DNA of 31,270 nt, from NCBI GenBank assembly GCA_000432655.1, contig HF986284.1, forward strand, positions 13,812-45,081, written 5' to 3'. The first letter of the stretch is position 1. Every line of letters begins with the position of its first letter. The position numbers and the translations under genes are program-made. This DNA comes from Bacteroides sp. CAG:1060 (GTDB lineage: Bacteria; Bacteroidota; Bacteroidia; Bacteroidales; UBA932). Below the pieces are notes generated by a model. The model saw only the letters and a program-made list of their open reading frames with translations. It had not been told where the DNA came from and ran no database searches. Shown in pieces: positions 23,139 through 31,270 of this stretch.

Positions 23139-24081
23139 AATCTTCCTGAGTATCTCCTTTTCGGTAGTCGGATGGGGTGATACCGGTGTGGGACTTGAAG
23201 AATTTATGAAAAACGCTTGAACTCGGGAATTCCAGTCTATAGGAAATCTCTTTTATGGACAGGTCGGAATAGCGCAGGAGATTCTTGGCTTCCAGTATTA
23301 CAAATGAGTCTATCCATTCCGGGCCGGTGCGTCCGGACGACTCTTTGACTATTTTCGAAAGATATTTTGGCGTCAGGCACAGCTTGTCGGCATAGAACTG
23401 CATGCCGCGCTGTGTGCTGTGGTATTCTGTGACCAGGGCGATGAATCTTTCGAATGTCTGATTCTTTCTGATGGTGTTTTCTTCTTTATGAACCTTGGCT
23501 TCCGAGATTTGCTTTGTCCACACGTCTTCCATGAAGTAGCTTAATGAAGACAGGAGACTCTTGATGATGTCTTTTTTGTTGCGCTGCGAGGACTGCAATA
23601 TCTTTTTGGCAAGAAGATAGTAGGACTCTGCCATCGAATACTGTTCGTCGTTAAGGGAAATGCAGGGATTGTCCAGCATGTGTATACTGTCCTGAAAAGC
23701 CCTGTTGAAATCAAAATGCAGCCCGGAGATGAATTCTTTGGACAGAAGGATGAAGACCAGTTCTATGTCTTTGAGTTTCTCTTTGTCAAGAGACGGGATA
23801 CGGATGATGTTGCCCGGAACGGCCATTATAAGGGACCGCTCCTGCACGTCGTATGTTTTCAGATTGAAATCTACACGGAAGTTGCCTTTTTGCAGGAAGA
23901 AAATTATATATCCGTCAAATCTTATAGGAGATTGGAGCGCGGTCAATATCTTGGTGTCGCGAAGAGCGCTTTCTCCGCTTGCCTCACCCATTATAAAGTC
24001 TCCGCCAAGTGAATGTTCGTCCACTATGGATGACAGCTGAAGAATTTGCTGAATATTTATGGCGTGTAGTGACTGTTGCAT
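23119..24081 (-). CDS. AraC-family transcriptional regulator
   Basis: 320 residues. A ligand-sensing N-terminal region (about 1-200, cupin-like, with FFLQKGNFRVDFNLKTYDVQERSLIMAVPG broken into strands) is followed by the two helix-turn-helix motifs of the AraC/XylS DNA-binding domain (about 215-312; MQFYADKLCLTPKYLSKIVK, then LSIKEISYRLEF and SSVFHKFFKSHTGITPSDYR). It is divergent from the TolC-type export operon across 178 bases that contain a perfect inverted repeat, so it most likely controls that operon and itself. The inducer is unknown. Its 3' end overlaps hemW by 20 bases. Confidence 0.92.
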   Translation of the reverse strand: MQQSLHAINIQQILQLSSIVDEHSLGGDFIMGEASGESALRDTKILTALQSPIRFDGYIIFFLQKGNFRVDFNLKTYDVQERSLIMAVPGNIIRIPSLDKEKLKDIELVFILLSKEFISGLHFDFNRAFQDSIHMLDNPCISLNDEQYSMAESYYLLAKKILQSSQRNKKDIIKSLLSSLSYFMEDVWTKQISEAKVHKEENTIRKNQTFERFIALVTEYHSTQRGMQFYADKLCLTPKYLSKIVKESSGRTGPEWIDSFVILEAKNLLRYSDLSIKEISYRLEFPSSSVFHKFFKSHTGITPSDYRKGDTQEDSMPASL

Positions 24082-24106
24082 TTTGGAGTAAATTTTAAAA
24101 CAGGTG

Positions 24107-24114
24107 CAAATCTA
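24107..24114 (-). promoter_or_regulatory. Candidate -7 element for the AraC-type regulator
   Basis: Minus-strand TAGATTTG fits TAnnTTTG, 25 bases before the ATG at 24081; no clear -33 element, as expected for a regulated promoter. Confidence 0.4.
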
Positions 24115-24154
24115 CTAAAAAAATGCAAATAATTGTAATAATTGCTTAATTTTC

Positions 24155-24187
24155 GACCAAAATACAACTTTAGTATCCATTTTGGTC
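24155..24187. promoter_or_regulatory. Candidate operator: perfect 9-bp inverted repeat between regulator and export operon
   Basis: GACCAAAAT (24155-24163) and ATTTTGGTC (24179-24187) are exact inverted copies separated by 15 bases, so half-site centres are 24 bases apart (about two helical turns). The right arm falls about 25 bases before the -7 box of the export operon, where an activator would contact RNA polymerase. No T tract follows, so it is not a terminator. Confidence 0.55.
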
Positions 24188-24210
24188 TTTATGAGGTGTA
24201 TTTTTGTATA

Positions 24211-24218
24211 TACTTTTG
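24211..24218 (+). promoter_or_regulatory. Candidate -7 element of the export operon
   Basis: TACTTTTG fits TAnnTTTG, 41 bases before the TolC-type ATG. The nearest TTTG (24182-24185, inside the inverted repeat) is 25 bases upstream, too far for an ideal -33 element, consistent with a need for an activator. Confidence 0.4.
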
Positions 24219-24259
24219 CAGCGTGAAATTTGATGTAAAATCATAAAAAGGTATATATA

Positions 24260-25876
24260 ATGAAAAAGTGTGTATGGATGGCCGTCCTTATTTCGGCCGC
24301 AATGCAGTTCCCTGCTGCTGCACAGGAAAGTTCTCCCGAATATACGGGAGAGCCTCTTACTATAGAAGACTGCCGGGCTATGGCTGTCCGCTCTTCCAAT
24401 GAGTTGGATCAGGCTCGAATCTCCGTGGAGATGGCAGGATATGACAAGAAGACGGCTTTTGCCAATTATTTCCCTAATATCAATGTTACGGGCGCGTACA
24501 TGTATAATAATAGGAATATCTCTCTTATTAGCGACAGTCAGTCCGAGATGCTTCGCAATTCCGGCACCTTGATTCAGGGTCAGCTCAACAATGCATTTTC
24601 CGGAGCCGGTCAGCAGATTAATGCTGCGATGGCGGACAAGATGAACCAGCTGATGCAGGCGATTCAGACCAATCCTGCGCTTGCTGCCGATTATATGGGC
24701 AGTCCTATGTGGCAGACGGTTCTCAATATGCTCAAATCTACCGACATTGGATCCGCCGTTGCCGGAATGGCACCGAATATTGCCGACCCTATCAATGCCA
24801 TAGGCCGGGATATTGATGATGCTCTTCATCCGGACATGCATAATCTCTGGATAGGAGCCGTGACTGTGGAGCAGCCGGTTTTTGTCGGTGGTAAGATTGT
24901 ATATTCCAATCAGATAGCAGCTCTTGCAGAGCAGCTCGCCGAGGCTAAATATGATATGAAATATGCCGACGTCATCGTGGATGTGGATCAGGCCTACTGG
25001 CAGATTGTTTCCATTGCCAACAAGAAAAAGCTTGCCGAGTCATATTCGCAGCTGCTTCATCAGATGGAGGAGGATGTGAATGCTTCCATCCGTGCCGGAG
25101 TGGCTACCGAGTCGGATGCACTTCAGATAAAGGTCAAGGCCAATGAGGCCGACATGCTTCTCACCAAGTCCACCAACGGACTTGTACTTGCCAAGATGCT
25201 TCTGTGCAAGAGAATCGGTCTTCCTTTGGAAACTGAGATTGTACTTGCCGATGAGAATCTTGAAATCATCCCAGTGCCGGCCCTCTCCGAGGAGAAGTCC
25301 ATGGATGATATATATGCAGATCGCCCGGAGACCCGCAGCTTGTCGCTTGCAAGTCAGATTTATGACAAAAAAGCCCTGGTTGCACGTGCTGACCTCATGC
25401 CGAAAGTCGCCCTTACCGGCAGCTACACTCTTACCAATCCTAATTTGTACAACGGATTCCAGAACTCATGGCAGGGTGGTATGCTGAGCGCCGGAGTCAT
25501 GGTCAACATTCCGATTTTCCATGGCGGTGAGAGCATGAGCAAATATCGTAAGGCGCAGGCCGAGGCAAAGCTCTACACCGATCAGTACAATGATGCGCGT
25601 GATCTTATCAATCTTCAGGTCACCCAGCAGCGTAAGATTTTTGACGAGACTATGGAGAAACTCGTAATGTGCGAGTCCAATCTTGAGAGTGCCGAAGAGA
25701 ATCTTCGCAAGGCGAATGTCAGCTTCCAGGCTGGAATTCTTGAGACCAATACAGTGCTTGCAGCCCATACTGCCTGGCTGAGCGCACACAGTGAATATAT
25801 CGATGCAGGCATAGAACTTCAGATGGCCGCAGCATCACTTCGTAAGGCAGAGGGAAACTATAAAGAGAACGAATAA
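24260..25876 (+). CDS. TolC-family outer-membrane efflux protein
   Basis: 538 residues with a signal peptide (cleavage near AAAQ, about residue 21). The start of the mature protein (PLTIEDCRAMAVRSSNELDQARISVEMA) and the paired OEP repeats (first about 35-315, second about 340-535) are typical of TolC. The barrel strand TGAYMYN (77-83) and its partner LWIGAVTVEQPVFVGGKI (196-213) are separated by about 110 residues, so the first extracellular loop is very large, a feature I associate with Bacteroidota TolC proteins. The protein forms the outer-membrane and periplasmic duct of a tripartite exporter with the adaptor and permeases that follow. Confidence 0.92.
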   Translation: MKKCVWMAVLISAAMQFPAAAQESSPEYTGEPLTIEDCRAMAVRSSNELDQARISVEMAGYDKKTAFANYFPNINVTGAYMYNNRNISLISDSQSEMLRNSGTLIQGQLNNAFSGAGQQINAAMADKMNQLMQAIQTNPALAADYMGSPMWQTVLNMLKSTDIGSAVAGMAPNIADPINAIGRDIDDALHPDMHNLWIGAVTVEQPVFVGGKIVYSNQIAALAEQLAEAKYDMKYADVIVDVDQAYWQIVSIANKKKLAESYSQLLHQMEEDVNASIRAGVATESDALQIKVKANEADMLLTKSTNGLVLAKMLLCKRIGLPLETEIVLADENLEIIPVPALSEEKSMDDIYADRPETRSLSLASQIYDKKALVARADLMPKVALTGSYTLTNPNLYNGFQNSWQGGMLSAGVMVNIPIFHGGESMSKYRKAQAEAKLYTDQYNDARDLINLQVTQQRKIFDETMEKLVMCESNLESAEENLRKANVSFQAGILETNTVLAAHTAWLSAHSEYIDAGIELQMAAASLRKAEGNYKENE

Positions 25877-25892
25877 AAAGTATAAACATATT

Positions 25893-26885
25893 ATGGCAAA
25901 GAAAAATTACAACCTCCTTACAGGAGTGATAGCACTGGTTGCAGTGGTGCTGATTGTATCAGTAGTAGGTTTCATAGTATCAAGACCTAAGGCAATCGTG
26001 ATACAGGGAGAGGCGGAAGCTACGGAATACAGAGTTTCCGGCAAGATTCCCGGACGTATTGAGGAATTTCGTGCTGATGAGGGACAGTCAGTCAGAAAAG
26101 GAGATACCCTTGTCCTGATCGATTCTCCGGAAATCAGATCCAAGATTGCTGAGGCCAATGCTGCCAAGGCTGCTGCGGTGGCCCAGAAAAACAAGGCTTA
26201 CAATGGTGCTCAGCAGGAGCAGATTGCCGGTGCTTATGAAATGTGGCAGAAGGCTCTCGTAGGTGAGGAAGTGATGCGCAAGTCATTTGAGCGTATCAGC
26301 GAACTTCACGAAGAGAAAGTGGTGTCAGACCAGAAATATGATGAGGTGAAAGCTCAGTATGATGCCGCCTCCGCTACCGCCCGTGCTGCAAAGAGCCAGT
26401 ATGATATGGCTGTGAAGGGTGCCCGTCAGGAAGATAAGGATGCTGCCGTGGCCCTTGTGGAAAGAGCCAATGCTGCTGTGGAGCTTGTCAATTCCTATAT
26501 GGACGAGATTGTGCTGACTGCTCCTGCTGATGGAATCATCGCTGCGAGATATCCAAAGGTTGGCGAGCTTGTGGGACAGGGTTCTCCTATCATGACCATT
26601 CAGGATCTTGATGATATGTGGCTTACTTTCAATGTGCGTGAAGACAGGCTTGAAGGCATGAAGTCAGGTGATAAGCTGAATCTTACAGTACCTGCGCTCG
26701 GCAACAAGCACATTACCGCTACCGTATATTATATAGCAGTACGTGAGTCTTATGCTACATGGAGAGCAACCAAGGAAATCGGTGAATTTGACACCAAGAC
26801 ATTCGAAGTGCGCGCACGTCCTGACGCCAAGGTTGAAGGTATGCGTCCGGGTATGAGTGTTATCCTTGAGAGGAAAGAAAAATAA
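25893..26885 (+). CDS. HlyD/EmrA-type membrane fusion (periplasmic adaptor) protein
   Basis: 330 residues. One N-terminal membrane anchor (about 8-29), the first half of a lipoyl domain (about 40-82, GEAEATEYRVSGKIPGRIEE), an alpha hairpin rich in Ala (about 83-205), the second lipoyl half (TAPADGIIAARYPKVGELVGQG) and a beta-barrel domain ending GMRPGMSVILERKEK. It links the inner-membrane permeases to TolC. It starts 16 bases after the TolC-type gene, and the next gene begins 2 bases after its stop. Confidence 0.9.
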   Translation: MAKKNYNLLTGVIALVAVVLIVSVVGFIVSRPKAIVIQGEAEATEYRVSGKIPGRIEEFRADEGQSVRKGDTLVLIDSPEIRSKIAEANAAKAAAVAQKNKAYNGAQQEQIAGAYEMWQKALVGEEVMRKSFERISELHEEKVVSDQKYDEVKAQYDAASATARAAKSQYDMAVKGARQEDKDAAVALVERANAAVELVNSYMDEIVLTAPADGIIAARYPKVGELVGQGSPIMTIQDLDDMWLTFNVREDRLEGMKSGDKLNLTVPALGNKHITATVYYIAVRESYATWRATKEIGEFDTKTFEVRARPDAKVEGMRPGMSVILERKEK

Positions 26886-26887
26886 TA

Positions 26888-28051
26888 ATGAAACGCATCT
26901 ATAAAATAATACTTCGCGAACTCCATCTCTGGTCCAAGAGGCCGATTTATCTGCTGGGTTCCATAGGAGTGATGCTGGCTTCCGCCGTTTTCTTCCTGAC
27001 TTTTCTGGGAGAAGGGCTGCCGCAGAAACTCCCGATAGGAGTGGTGGATCTCGACAATTCATCCACATCCAGGAACTTTATCGAGCAGCTTGATGCGACA
27101 CAACTTGGACAGGTGGAGGGGTTCGCCAACATCCCGGAGGCCAGGAGGCAGATGGAAACGGGGCGTATATGTGCTTACGTCATCATTCCTGAGCACTTCG
27201 ACGAGGATGTTCAGGCATTCCATTGCCCTAAAATGGGAGTGTATGTGAATGCGATGAATCCTGTCATTGGCGGTGCACTGTCTTATAAGGATATCCTTTT
27301 CATGGTCAACCTTACCAATGGTGCTGTGCAGAGACAGGTGCTTCGGGCCAAGGGCGTGAATGAGGACGAGATAATGGCGCGTATCCAGCCGGTGACGCTT
27401 GATGCGCACAATATCGGGAACGCTCCTACAAGCTATGCCTACTATCTTGGCAATATGATTCTTATCGGAATTCTTGCCATGAGCATTCTGCTGGTCGTCT
27501 CATATTCTCTGGCTTCAGAACTGAAATATGGTACATCCAAGGATTTGCTCGCACTTGCCGACGACTCCATAGATATTACAATCACCGGGAAACTGATTCC
27601 TTACACGCTGCTCTTTACAGCTTTGGGAGTTATGGTACAGCTGCTGCTGTTCGGTCCGTTGCATTTCCCTCTTAAGGGTTCCATCTGGGCAATGGTGCTT
27701 TCGACGCTTCTTCTGGTGATGGCGTATGAGGCGATAGCCGTGTTTGTAGTGTCCATGGTGCCGACCTTGAGGCTTGCTGTATGTATAAGTGCCCTTTACA
27801 GTGTGCTTGGGTTCTCGTTGGCCGGGTTTACCCTGCCTATCGAATCTTTGCCTGTAGCACTTCAGGGCGTGTCTTGGCTTTATCCTCTGCGCTTTTACTA
27901 CAAGTTCTATGTGCAGGAAGCGATATTCGGGATGGGTTTTGCCGGATGGTGGACCAGCTGCGTCAGCATGCTTGTGTTCCTGTTGATTCCGTTTGTGGGA
28001 AGAAAGCGCCTGTATGACGCTTATAAGTATCAACTTTATCCTCGTAATTAG
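26888..28051 (+). CDS. ABC-2 type permease (YbhR/YhhJ-like), first of a pair
   Basis: 387 residues. One membrane helix near the N terminus (about 20-40), a large periplasmic domain (about 43-180, beginning LPIGVVDLDNSSTSRNFIEQ), then five further helices in the C-terminal half. This is the ABC2_membrane_3 layout. Homologous permeases work with a nucleotide-binding subunit, but none is encoded here. It is similar in architecture to the next gene (shared P-x-x-VVDL start of the periplasmic domain, and LDAT). The substrate is unknown; drug-like or lipophilic compounds are the usual guess for this architecture. Confidence 0.88.
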   Translation: MKRIYKIILRELHLWSKRPIYLLGSIGVMLASAVFFLTFLGEGLPQKLPIGVVDLDNSSTSRNFIEQLDATQLGQVEGFANIPEARRQMETGRICAYVIIPEHFDEDVQAFHCPKMGVYVNAMNPVIGGALSYKDILFMVNLTNGAVQRQVLRAKGVNEDEIMARIQPVTLDAHNIGNAPTSYAYYLGNMILIGILAMSILLVVSYSLASELKYGTSKDLLALADDSIDITITGKLIPYTLLFTALGVMVQLLLFGPLHFPLKGSIWAMVLSTLLLVMAYEAIAVFVVSMVPTLRLAVCISALYSVLGFSLAGFTLPIESLPVALQGVSWLYPLRFYYKFYVQEAIFGMGFAGWWTSCVSMLVFLLIPFVGRKRLYDAYKYQLYPRN

Positions 28052-28053
28052 AA

Positions 28054-29262
28054 ATGGGTGAGAAACTTACATATATTGGACGATGGCTTCGGGATGCCTG
28101 GGGCATATTCGTCAATGAGTTGAGGATGATATCCAGAGACGGTGGTGTGATGTTGATCTTCTGCTTCGCGGGTCTTGTCTATCCTGTCCTTTATAACTGG
28201 ATTTATGAGGACGGTGTAGTGAACGAGATGCCTGTGGCCGTGGTGGATCTCTCCGGAGGAAGTTACAGCCGTCGTTATGTGCGCGAACTCGATGCTACGC
28301 GCGAATGTGCAGTGGCGTATGATTGTGCTTCAATGCAGGAAGCGCAGCATTTGATGGAAGCGCAGAAAGTGCACGGAATCGTCTATATTCCACAGGATTT
28401 TGACGATAATCTTGTCGAGATGCGTCAGGGCGTGATTTCGACTTATGCCGATATGTCCACGTTCCTGTACTATAAGAATATGACCCTCGCTACCAATCAG
28501 GTGATGCTGGATGAGGTGCATCAGATTCAGACCGAGCGGTACGCCGCAGCGGGATATGTCGGACAGGATGCCACGCAGCTGATAGAGCCTGTGCAGTATG
28601 ACGCGTTTCTTCAGTACAACCCGGCAATATCTTTCACCATGTTCTTCATATACATGGCGCTCATGATGATATTGCAGCAGGTTATGTTCTACGGCAGTTC
28701 CACTCTCGTGGGTACTATGAGGGAAGAAAGTCGCAGCTTTGCAAGGCGGCCTGAGAATTTCAGCAGACACGGGATGGGACGCGTAGTGCTCGGAAGAGGT
28801 CTTGCGTATTATCTGATATTCATCCTTCTCGGGGTTTACGGTGCGCTGTTCGTACCTTATCTGTTCCATCTTCCGATACACTGCAGATGGTGGGAGATGC
28901 TGGTATTCCTGCTTTTCTATGTGGCGGATATCATATTCTTCTCTTTCACCTGGTCCACTTTCATCAACAAAAGGGAGACCGTGCTTGTCATGCTCTTGTT
29001 TGTGACTCCGATTGCAGTGTTCCTTACAGGATTCACATGGCCGGTATCCAACTTCCCTCCGGTATGGAATGTGCTTTCATACATATTCCCTTCCACATTC
29101 GGATGTCGTGGTTACATGAACCTCTGCAATGCCGGCACTTTGGATGCCATAGCTCCTGAGATGCGTATCCTTACGATCCAGACGGTCATCTATTTTATAC
29201 TGGCTTCTCTTGCCGCTCTTATGGAGAGCAAACGCAATGAAGCATCATCAATGCAAGAATAA
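28054..29262 (+). CDS. ABC-2 type permease (YbhS-like), second of a pair
   Basis: 402 residues. Same fold as the preceding gene: one N-terminal helix (about 31-50), a periplasmic domain opening with MPVAVVDLSGGSYSRRYVRELDAT, and a C-terminal block of helices (ISFTMFFIYMALMMILQQVMF onwards in segments). It begins 2 bases after the first permease stop, so the two are translated together and probably form a heterodimer. No Walker A/B protein follows: the next gene is an unrelated outer-membrane barrel. Confidence 0.88.
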   Translation: MGEKLTYIGRWLRDAWGIFVNELRMISRDGGVMLIFCFAGLVYPVLYNWIYEDGVVNEMPVAVVDLSGGSYSRRYVRELDATRECAVAYDCASMQEAQHLMEAQKVHGIVYIPQDFDDNLVEMRQGVISTYADMSTFLYYKNMTLATNQVMLDEVHQIQTERYAAAGYVGQDATQLIEPVQYDAFLQYNPAISFTMFFIYMALMMILQQVMFYGSSTLVGTMREESRSFARRPENFSRHGMGRVVLGRGLAYYLIFILLGVYGALFVPYLFHLPIHCRWWEMLVFLLFYVADIIFFSFTWSTFINKRETVLVMLLFVTPIAVFLTGFTWPVSNFPPVWNVLSYIFPSTFGCRGYMNLCNAGTLDAIAPEMRILTIQTVIYFILASLAALMESKRNEASSMQE

Positions 29263-29343
29263 TGTGGTTGCGCTGCAACGTCAGCGTGGTCTTCGAGCAT
29301 CTATTTTAGAAATGATAACATTATTATTAGTTCTATAATTATT

Positions 29344-29979
29344 ATGAAGAAATTTGTTACAATTATTGCGGCCGCTGCCATGATGTTTTCCGCAGGTACC
29401 GCTTTCGCTCAGATTAATCTCGGAGCCGGTTATGTTAATTCAGCAGACAAGACAAAGGTAGATGATAAAACCAGTACCAATACCATGAACGGTTTCTATG
29501 TGGGAGGAGGATATTCAATTCCTATCGTTGCCGGACTTAAGGTTACCCCTGGTGTTTATTATAACTTCCTTACCAAGAGTGATGCGGCTTCGGTAGGCTC
29601 TGTAGCAACGCTTAACGGAGATCTTCAGGAGCATTACCTCAATGTACCTGTATCTTTCAGCTATGGTTATGAGTTTACTCCTGATTTCAAGGTGTTTGCC
29701 TATGCAGGTCCTACATTCTCAGTAGGTCTCGCTTCCAAGACAAAGGTTACCGGAAGCGCCCTTGGTGTTACCACAGAAAAGACTATTGACAATTATGATG
29801 AGGACTACAAGTATGGACGTTTTGACGTACTTCTCGGAGTTGGCGCAGGTGTGGATCTTTTCGGTAGCGTACGCGTAAGTGTAGGTTATGACTTCGGTCT
29901 TGTCAACCGTTACACAGGAGATGCTGACGTGACCCGTCATCGCAATCAGCTTGCTGTCGGCGTAGCATATCTGTTCTAA
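29344..29979 (+). CDS. Small outer-membrane beta-barrel (porin-family) protein
   Basis: 211 residues with a type I signal peptide (AFAQ, about residue 23). The mature part (INLGAGYVNS, GFYVGGGYSIPIVAGLKVTPGVYYNF, FSYGYEFTPDFKVFAYAGPTFSVGL in segments) has alternating strands and ends with the aromatic LAVGVAYLF, as in the OMP_b-brl family of eight- to ten-stranded barrels. The role is unknown; such proteins are structural or minor porins. It begins 81 bases after the export operon with an A+T-rich leader, so it probably has its own promoter, although I see only an imperfect -7 box. A terminator follows at 30011. Confidence 0.82.
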   Translation: MKKFVTIIAAAAMMFSAGTAFAQINLGAGYVNSADKTKVDDKTSTNTMNGFYVGGGYSIPIVAGLKVTPGVYYNFLTKSDAASVGSVATLNGDLQEHYLNVPVSFSYGYEFTPDFKVFAYAGPTFSVGLASKTKVTGSALGVTTEKTIDNYDEDYKYGRFDVLLGVGAGVDLFGSVRVSVGYDFGLVNRYTGDADVTRHRNQLAVGVAYLF

Positions 29980-30010
29980 TAGGACAACGGTGTTTTTTAT
30001 ATGAATGACA

Positions 30011-30041
30011 AGGGCTGGCCAAAGTGGTCAGCCCTGTTTTT
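30011..30041 (+). terminator. Intrinsic terminator after the barrel gene
   Basis: AGGGCTGGCC (30011-30020) pairs with GGTCAGCCCT (30026-30035) with one wobble and a 5-base loop, then GTTTTT. It lies 31 bases after the stop. The reverse strand lacks a T tract, so it does not obviously end atpG transcription. Confidence 0.85.
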
Positions 30042-30058
30042 GTGAAGTTCGAAGTTCC
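30038..30058 (+). repeat. 21-bp dispersed repeat, copy 2
   Basis: Identical to 4150-4170, again beginning in the T tract of a terminator. Here it ends 1 base before the atpG stop codon on the other strand. Confidence 0.7.
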
Positions 30059-30059
30059 T

Positions 30060-30965
30060 TTACGATGTAGAGCCGCCCACAAGGTCAAGAATCTCGGAAG
30101 TAATTTTCTGCTGACGGCCCTTGTTGTATTCAAGTGTCAAGTCAGCAAGAAGATTCTGGGCATTGTCCGTAGCTGTCTGCATCGCTATGGTACGGGCCGC
30201 ATGTTCGGCGGCGACAGAATCAAGTATCGCCGCATGAAACTTGAGATTCAAGAGCTGAGGCATAAGAGTTGAAGCTATCTGGAATGCGTCCGGCTCATAT
30301 ATATATTTGCGCTCCTCATTATAGCGTACGGCATCCCAGGTCGAATCCGAATCATCAGAAGACTCTGTGTCACCGGATGTGCGGTTTAACCCTTCACGGC
30401 TGTATGGCAGATATTGCTCCGTCACAGGCTTCTGCGAGGACGTCGATATGAATTTGTTGTAAATCAAGACGACTTCGGAAATTTCCCCGCATGCAAATCC
30501 GGATATCAGGCGTCTGGACAGCTCGGAAGACTTTTCAAAGGATGGATGGGCCACAAGTTCAGTGTTGACGAACTCGGGGGTTATCCCCATGGATTTTGCC
30601 GCCTCTGACATTTTACGGCCTATACAGAAAAGCTTGTAACTGCGCCCGTTCAGAGATGAAATGTATTCTTCAAGTTTCTTGACGGCACTTACGTTAAAAG
30701 CACCGCAAAGGGAATTGTTCGACGCCACGACAACTATCGCCACGGGGGCCGAGTCATTTTTCGAGACAGACTGACAAGCGGAAGGCGCCTTGAGAGCCAC
30801 CTCATCAAGTATTTCATCAAGAGTCTGCTCGTAAGGTCGCAGGCTTTCTATCTCTTTCTGCGCCTTACGGAGCTTGGAAGAAGCGACAAGCTTCATCGCC
30901 GAGGTAATCTTCAGCGTGCTCTTTACAGACGATATTCTGTCCTTTATTTCCCTTAGAGAAGCCAT
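30060..30965 (-). CDS. atpG: F1Fo ATP synthase gamma subunit
   Basis: 301 residues. The N terminus MASLREIKDRISSVKSTLKITSAMKLVASSKL, read in two helical pieces, and the C-terminal helix (AARTIAMQTATDNAQNLL) form the coiled coil that is the rotor shaft of F1. The middle has the Rossmann-like core (SLCGAFN at 85-91). An acidic Ser/Asp-rich insert (about 188-212, SGDTESSDDSDSTWD) enlarges it slightly. It starts 3 bases after the atpA stop, the order usual in Bacteroidota ATP synthase operons, so it is co-transcribed. It is part of the membrane-associated enzyme that makes ATP from the proton or sodium gradient. Confidence 0.96.
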   Translation of the reverse strand: MASLREIKDRISSVKSTLKITSAMKLVASSKLRKAQKEIESLRPYEQTLDEILDEVALKAPSACQSVSKNDSAPVAIVVVASNNSLCGAFNVSAVKKLEEYISSLNGRSYKLFCIGRKMSEAAKSMGITPEFVNTELVAHPSFEKSSELSRRLISGFACGEISEVVLIYNKFISTSSQKPVTEQYLPYSREGLNRTSGDTESSDDSDSTWDAVRYNEERKYIYEPDAFQIASTLMPQLLNLKFHAAILDSVAAEHAARTIAMQTATDNAQNLLADLTLEYNKGRQQKITSEILDLVGGSTS

Positions 30966-30968
30966 ATT

Positions 30969-31270
30969 CTAACTATTGTGAGAAAGGAGCCCGCACACTG
31001 AAGCCGCTTCTTGTCTGATGACGGATGTCTGCTCATCCCCTACCTTGCCGGAACTCAAATCGTCCAGTATGTCAGAATGTGTCGAACGCATACGGTCAAG
31101 GAACAACTTCTGGAAATCAGCGACCTGCTCCACGTCAATATCTGCCATAAGCCCCTGTGTGCCGCAATAGAGCACAGCTATCTGCTCCCCCACAGGCATA
31201 GGGCTGTATTGAGCCTGAATCAACAGACGTTCGTTCTTACGTCCCTTGTCAAGAGTCATCGCAGTGACCT
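30969..31270 (-). CDS. atpA: F1Fo ATP synthase alpha subunit, C-terminal part, truncated by window edge
   Basis: About 100 C-terminal residues; the frame is open to the right edge (the internal Met at 31257-31259 is not the real start). LLIQAQYSPMPVGEQIAVLYCG (in segments QAQYSPMPV, EQIAVLYCGTQGLM) is the conserved C-terminal helical-domain region of AtpA, matching the usual QPQYSPxPVExQVAIIYCG pattern. The catalytic-interface and Walker regions lie outside the window. Confidence 0.93.
   Translation of the reverse strand, partial: VTAMTLDKGRKNERLLIQAQYSPMPVGEQIAVLYCGTQGLMADIDVEQVADFQKLFLDRMRSTHSDILDDLSSGKVGDEQTSVIRQEAASVCGLLSHNS

Noticed and set aside
29264..29290. Small hairpin (GTTGC-GCT-GCAAC) after the export operon as a terminator
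   Set aside because: Stem is only 5 base pairs and no T tract follows.

Overview
The window is chromosomal DNA from a member of the Bacteroidales (Bacteroidota). The evidence is a SusC/SusD pair, a type IX secretion (T9SS)-style C-terminal domain with a PorV/PorQ-family partner, the Bacteroidota-restricted families DUF4954 and DUF5020, and promoters of the TTTG-N19-TAnnTTTG type. Base composition is moderate and even. I see no tRNA, rRNA, CRISPR array, prophage or intact insertion sequence. The genus cannot be fixed by reading alone.

Layout. (1) 1-3210: the start of a trans-prenyl diphosphate synthase running off the left edge, then rdgB (nucleotide-pool sanitation), convergent with rnr (RNase R). 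(2) 3288-4274: a DUF5020 outer-membrane protein, a terminator, a possible IS3-type tip and a second strong terminator. (3) 4275-14230, all minus strand: SusC, SusD, a Calx-beta-like lipoprotein, a PorV/PorQ-like barrel, a subtilase with a T9SS-type tail, and a second Calx-beta-like lipoprotein paralogous to the first. This reads as a surface uptake and proteolysis locus driven from a good promoter at 14321-14351. (4) 14605-18791, plus strand: DUF4954 (left-handed beta helix), a SIS-domain protein and lipoate-protein ligase in a very tight operon with a textbook Bacteroidota promoter. (5) 18810-21054, minus strand: a SulP anion transporter split by a one-base frameshift and a small membrane protein. 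(6) 21134-23138, plus strand: a membrane-anchored coiled-coil protein and hemW. (7) 23119-29262: an AraC regulator divergent from a four-gene export operon (TolC, HlyD-type adaptor, two ABC-2 permeases) that has no ATPase gene. (8) 29344-31270: a small outer-membrane barrel, a terminator, then convergent atpG and the 3' end of atpA running off the right edge.

How the genes work together. The most distinctive block is region 3. SusC/SusD resembles the RagAB oligopeptide importer. The PorV-like protein lies 2 bases upstream of a protease carrying a C-terminal domain of the type PorV recognises. The simplest reading is a self-contained peptide-scavenging locus: the protease cuts protein outside the cell, the lipoproteins bind or organise it at the surface, and SusCD imports the products. 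This is inference from gene content; no substrate is shown. Region 4 pairs a GlmU-like beta-helix fold with a GlmS-isomerase-like SIS fold beside lipoate salvage, a combination whose purpose I do not know.
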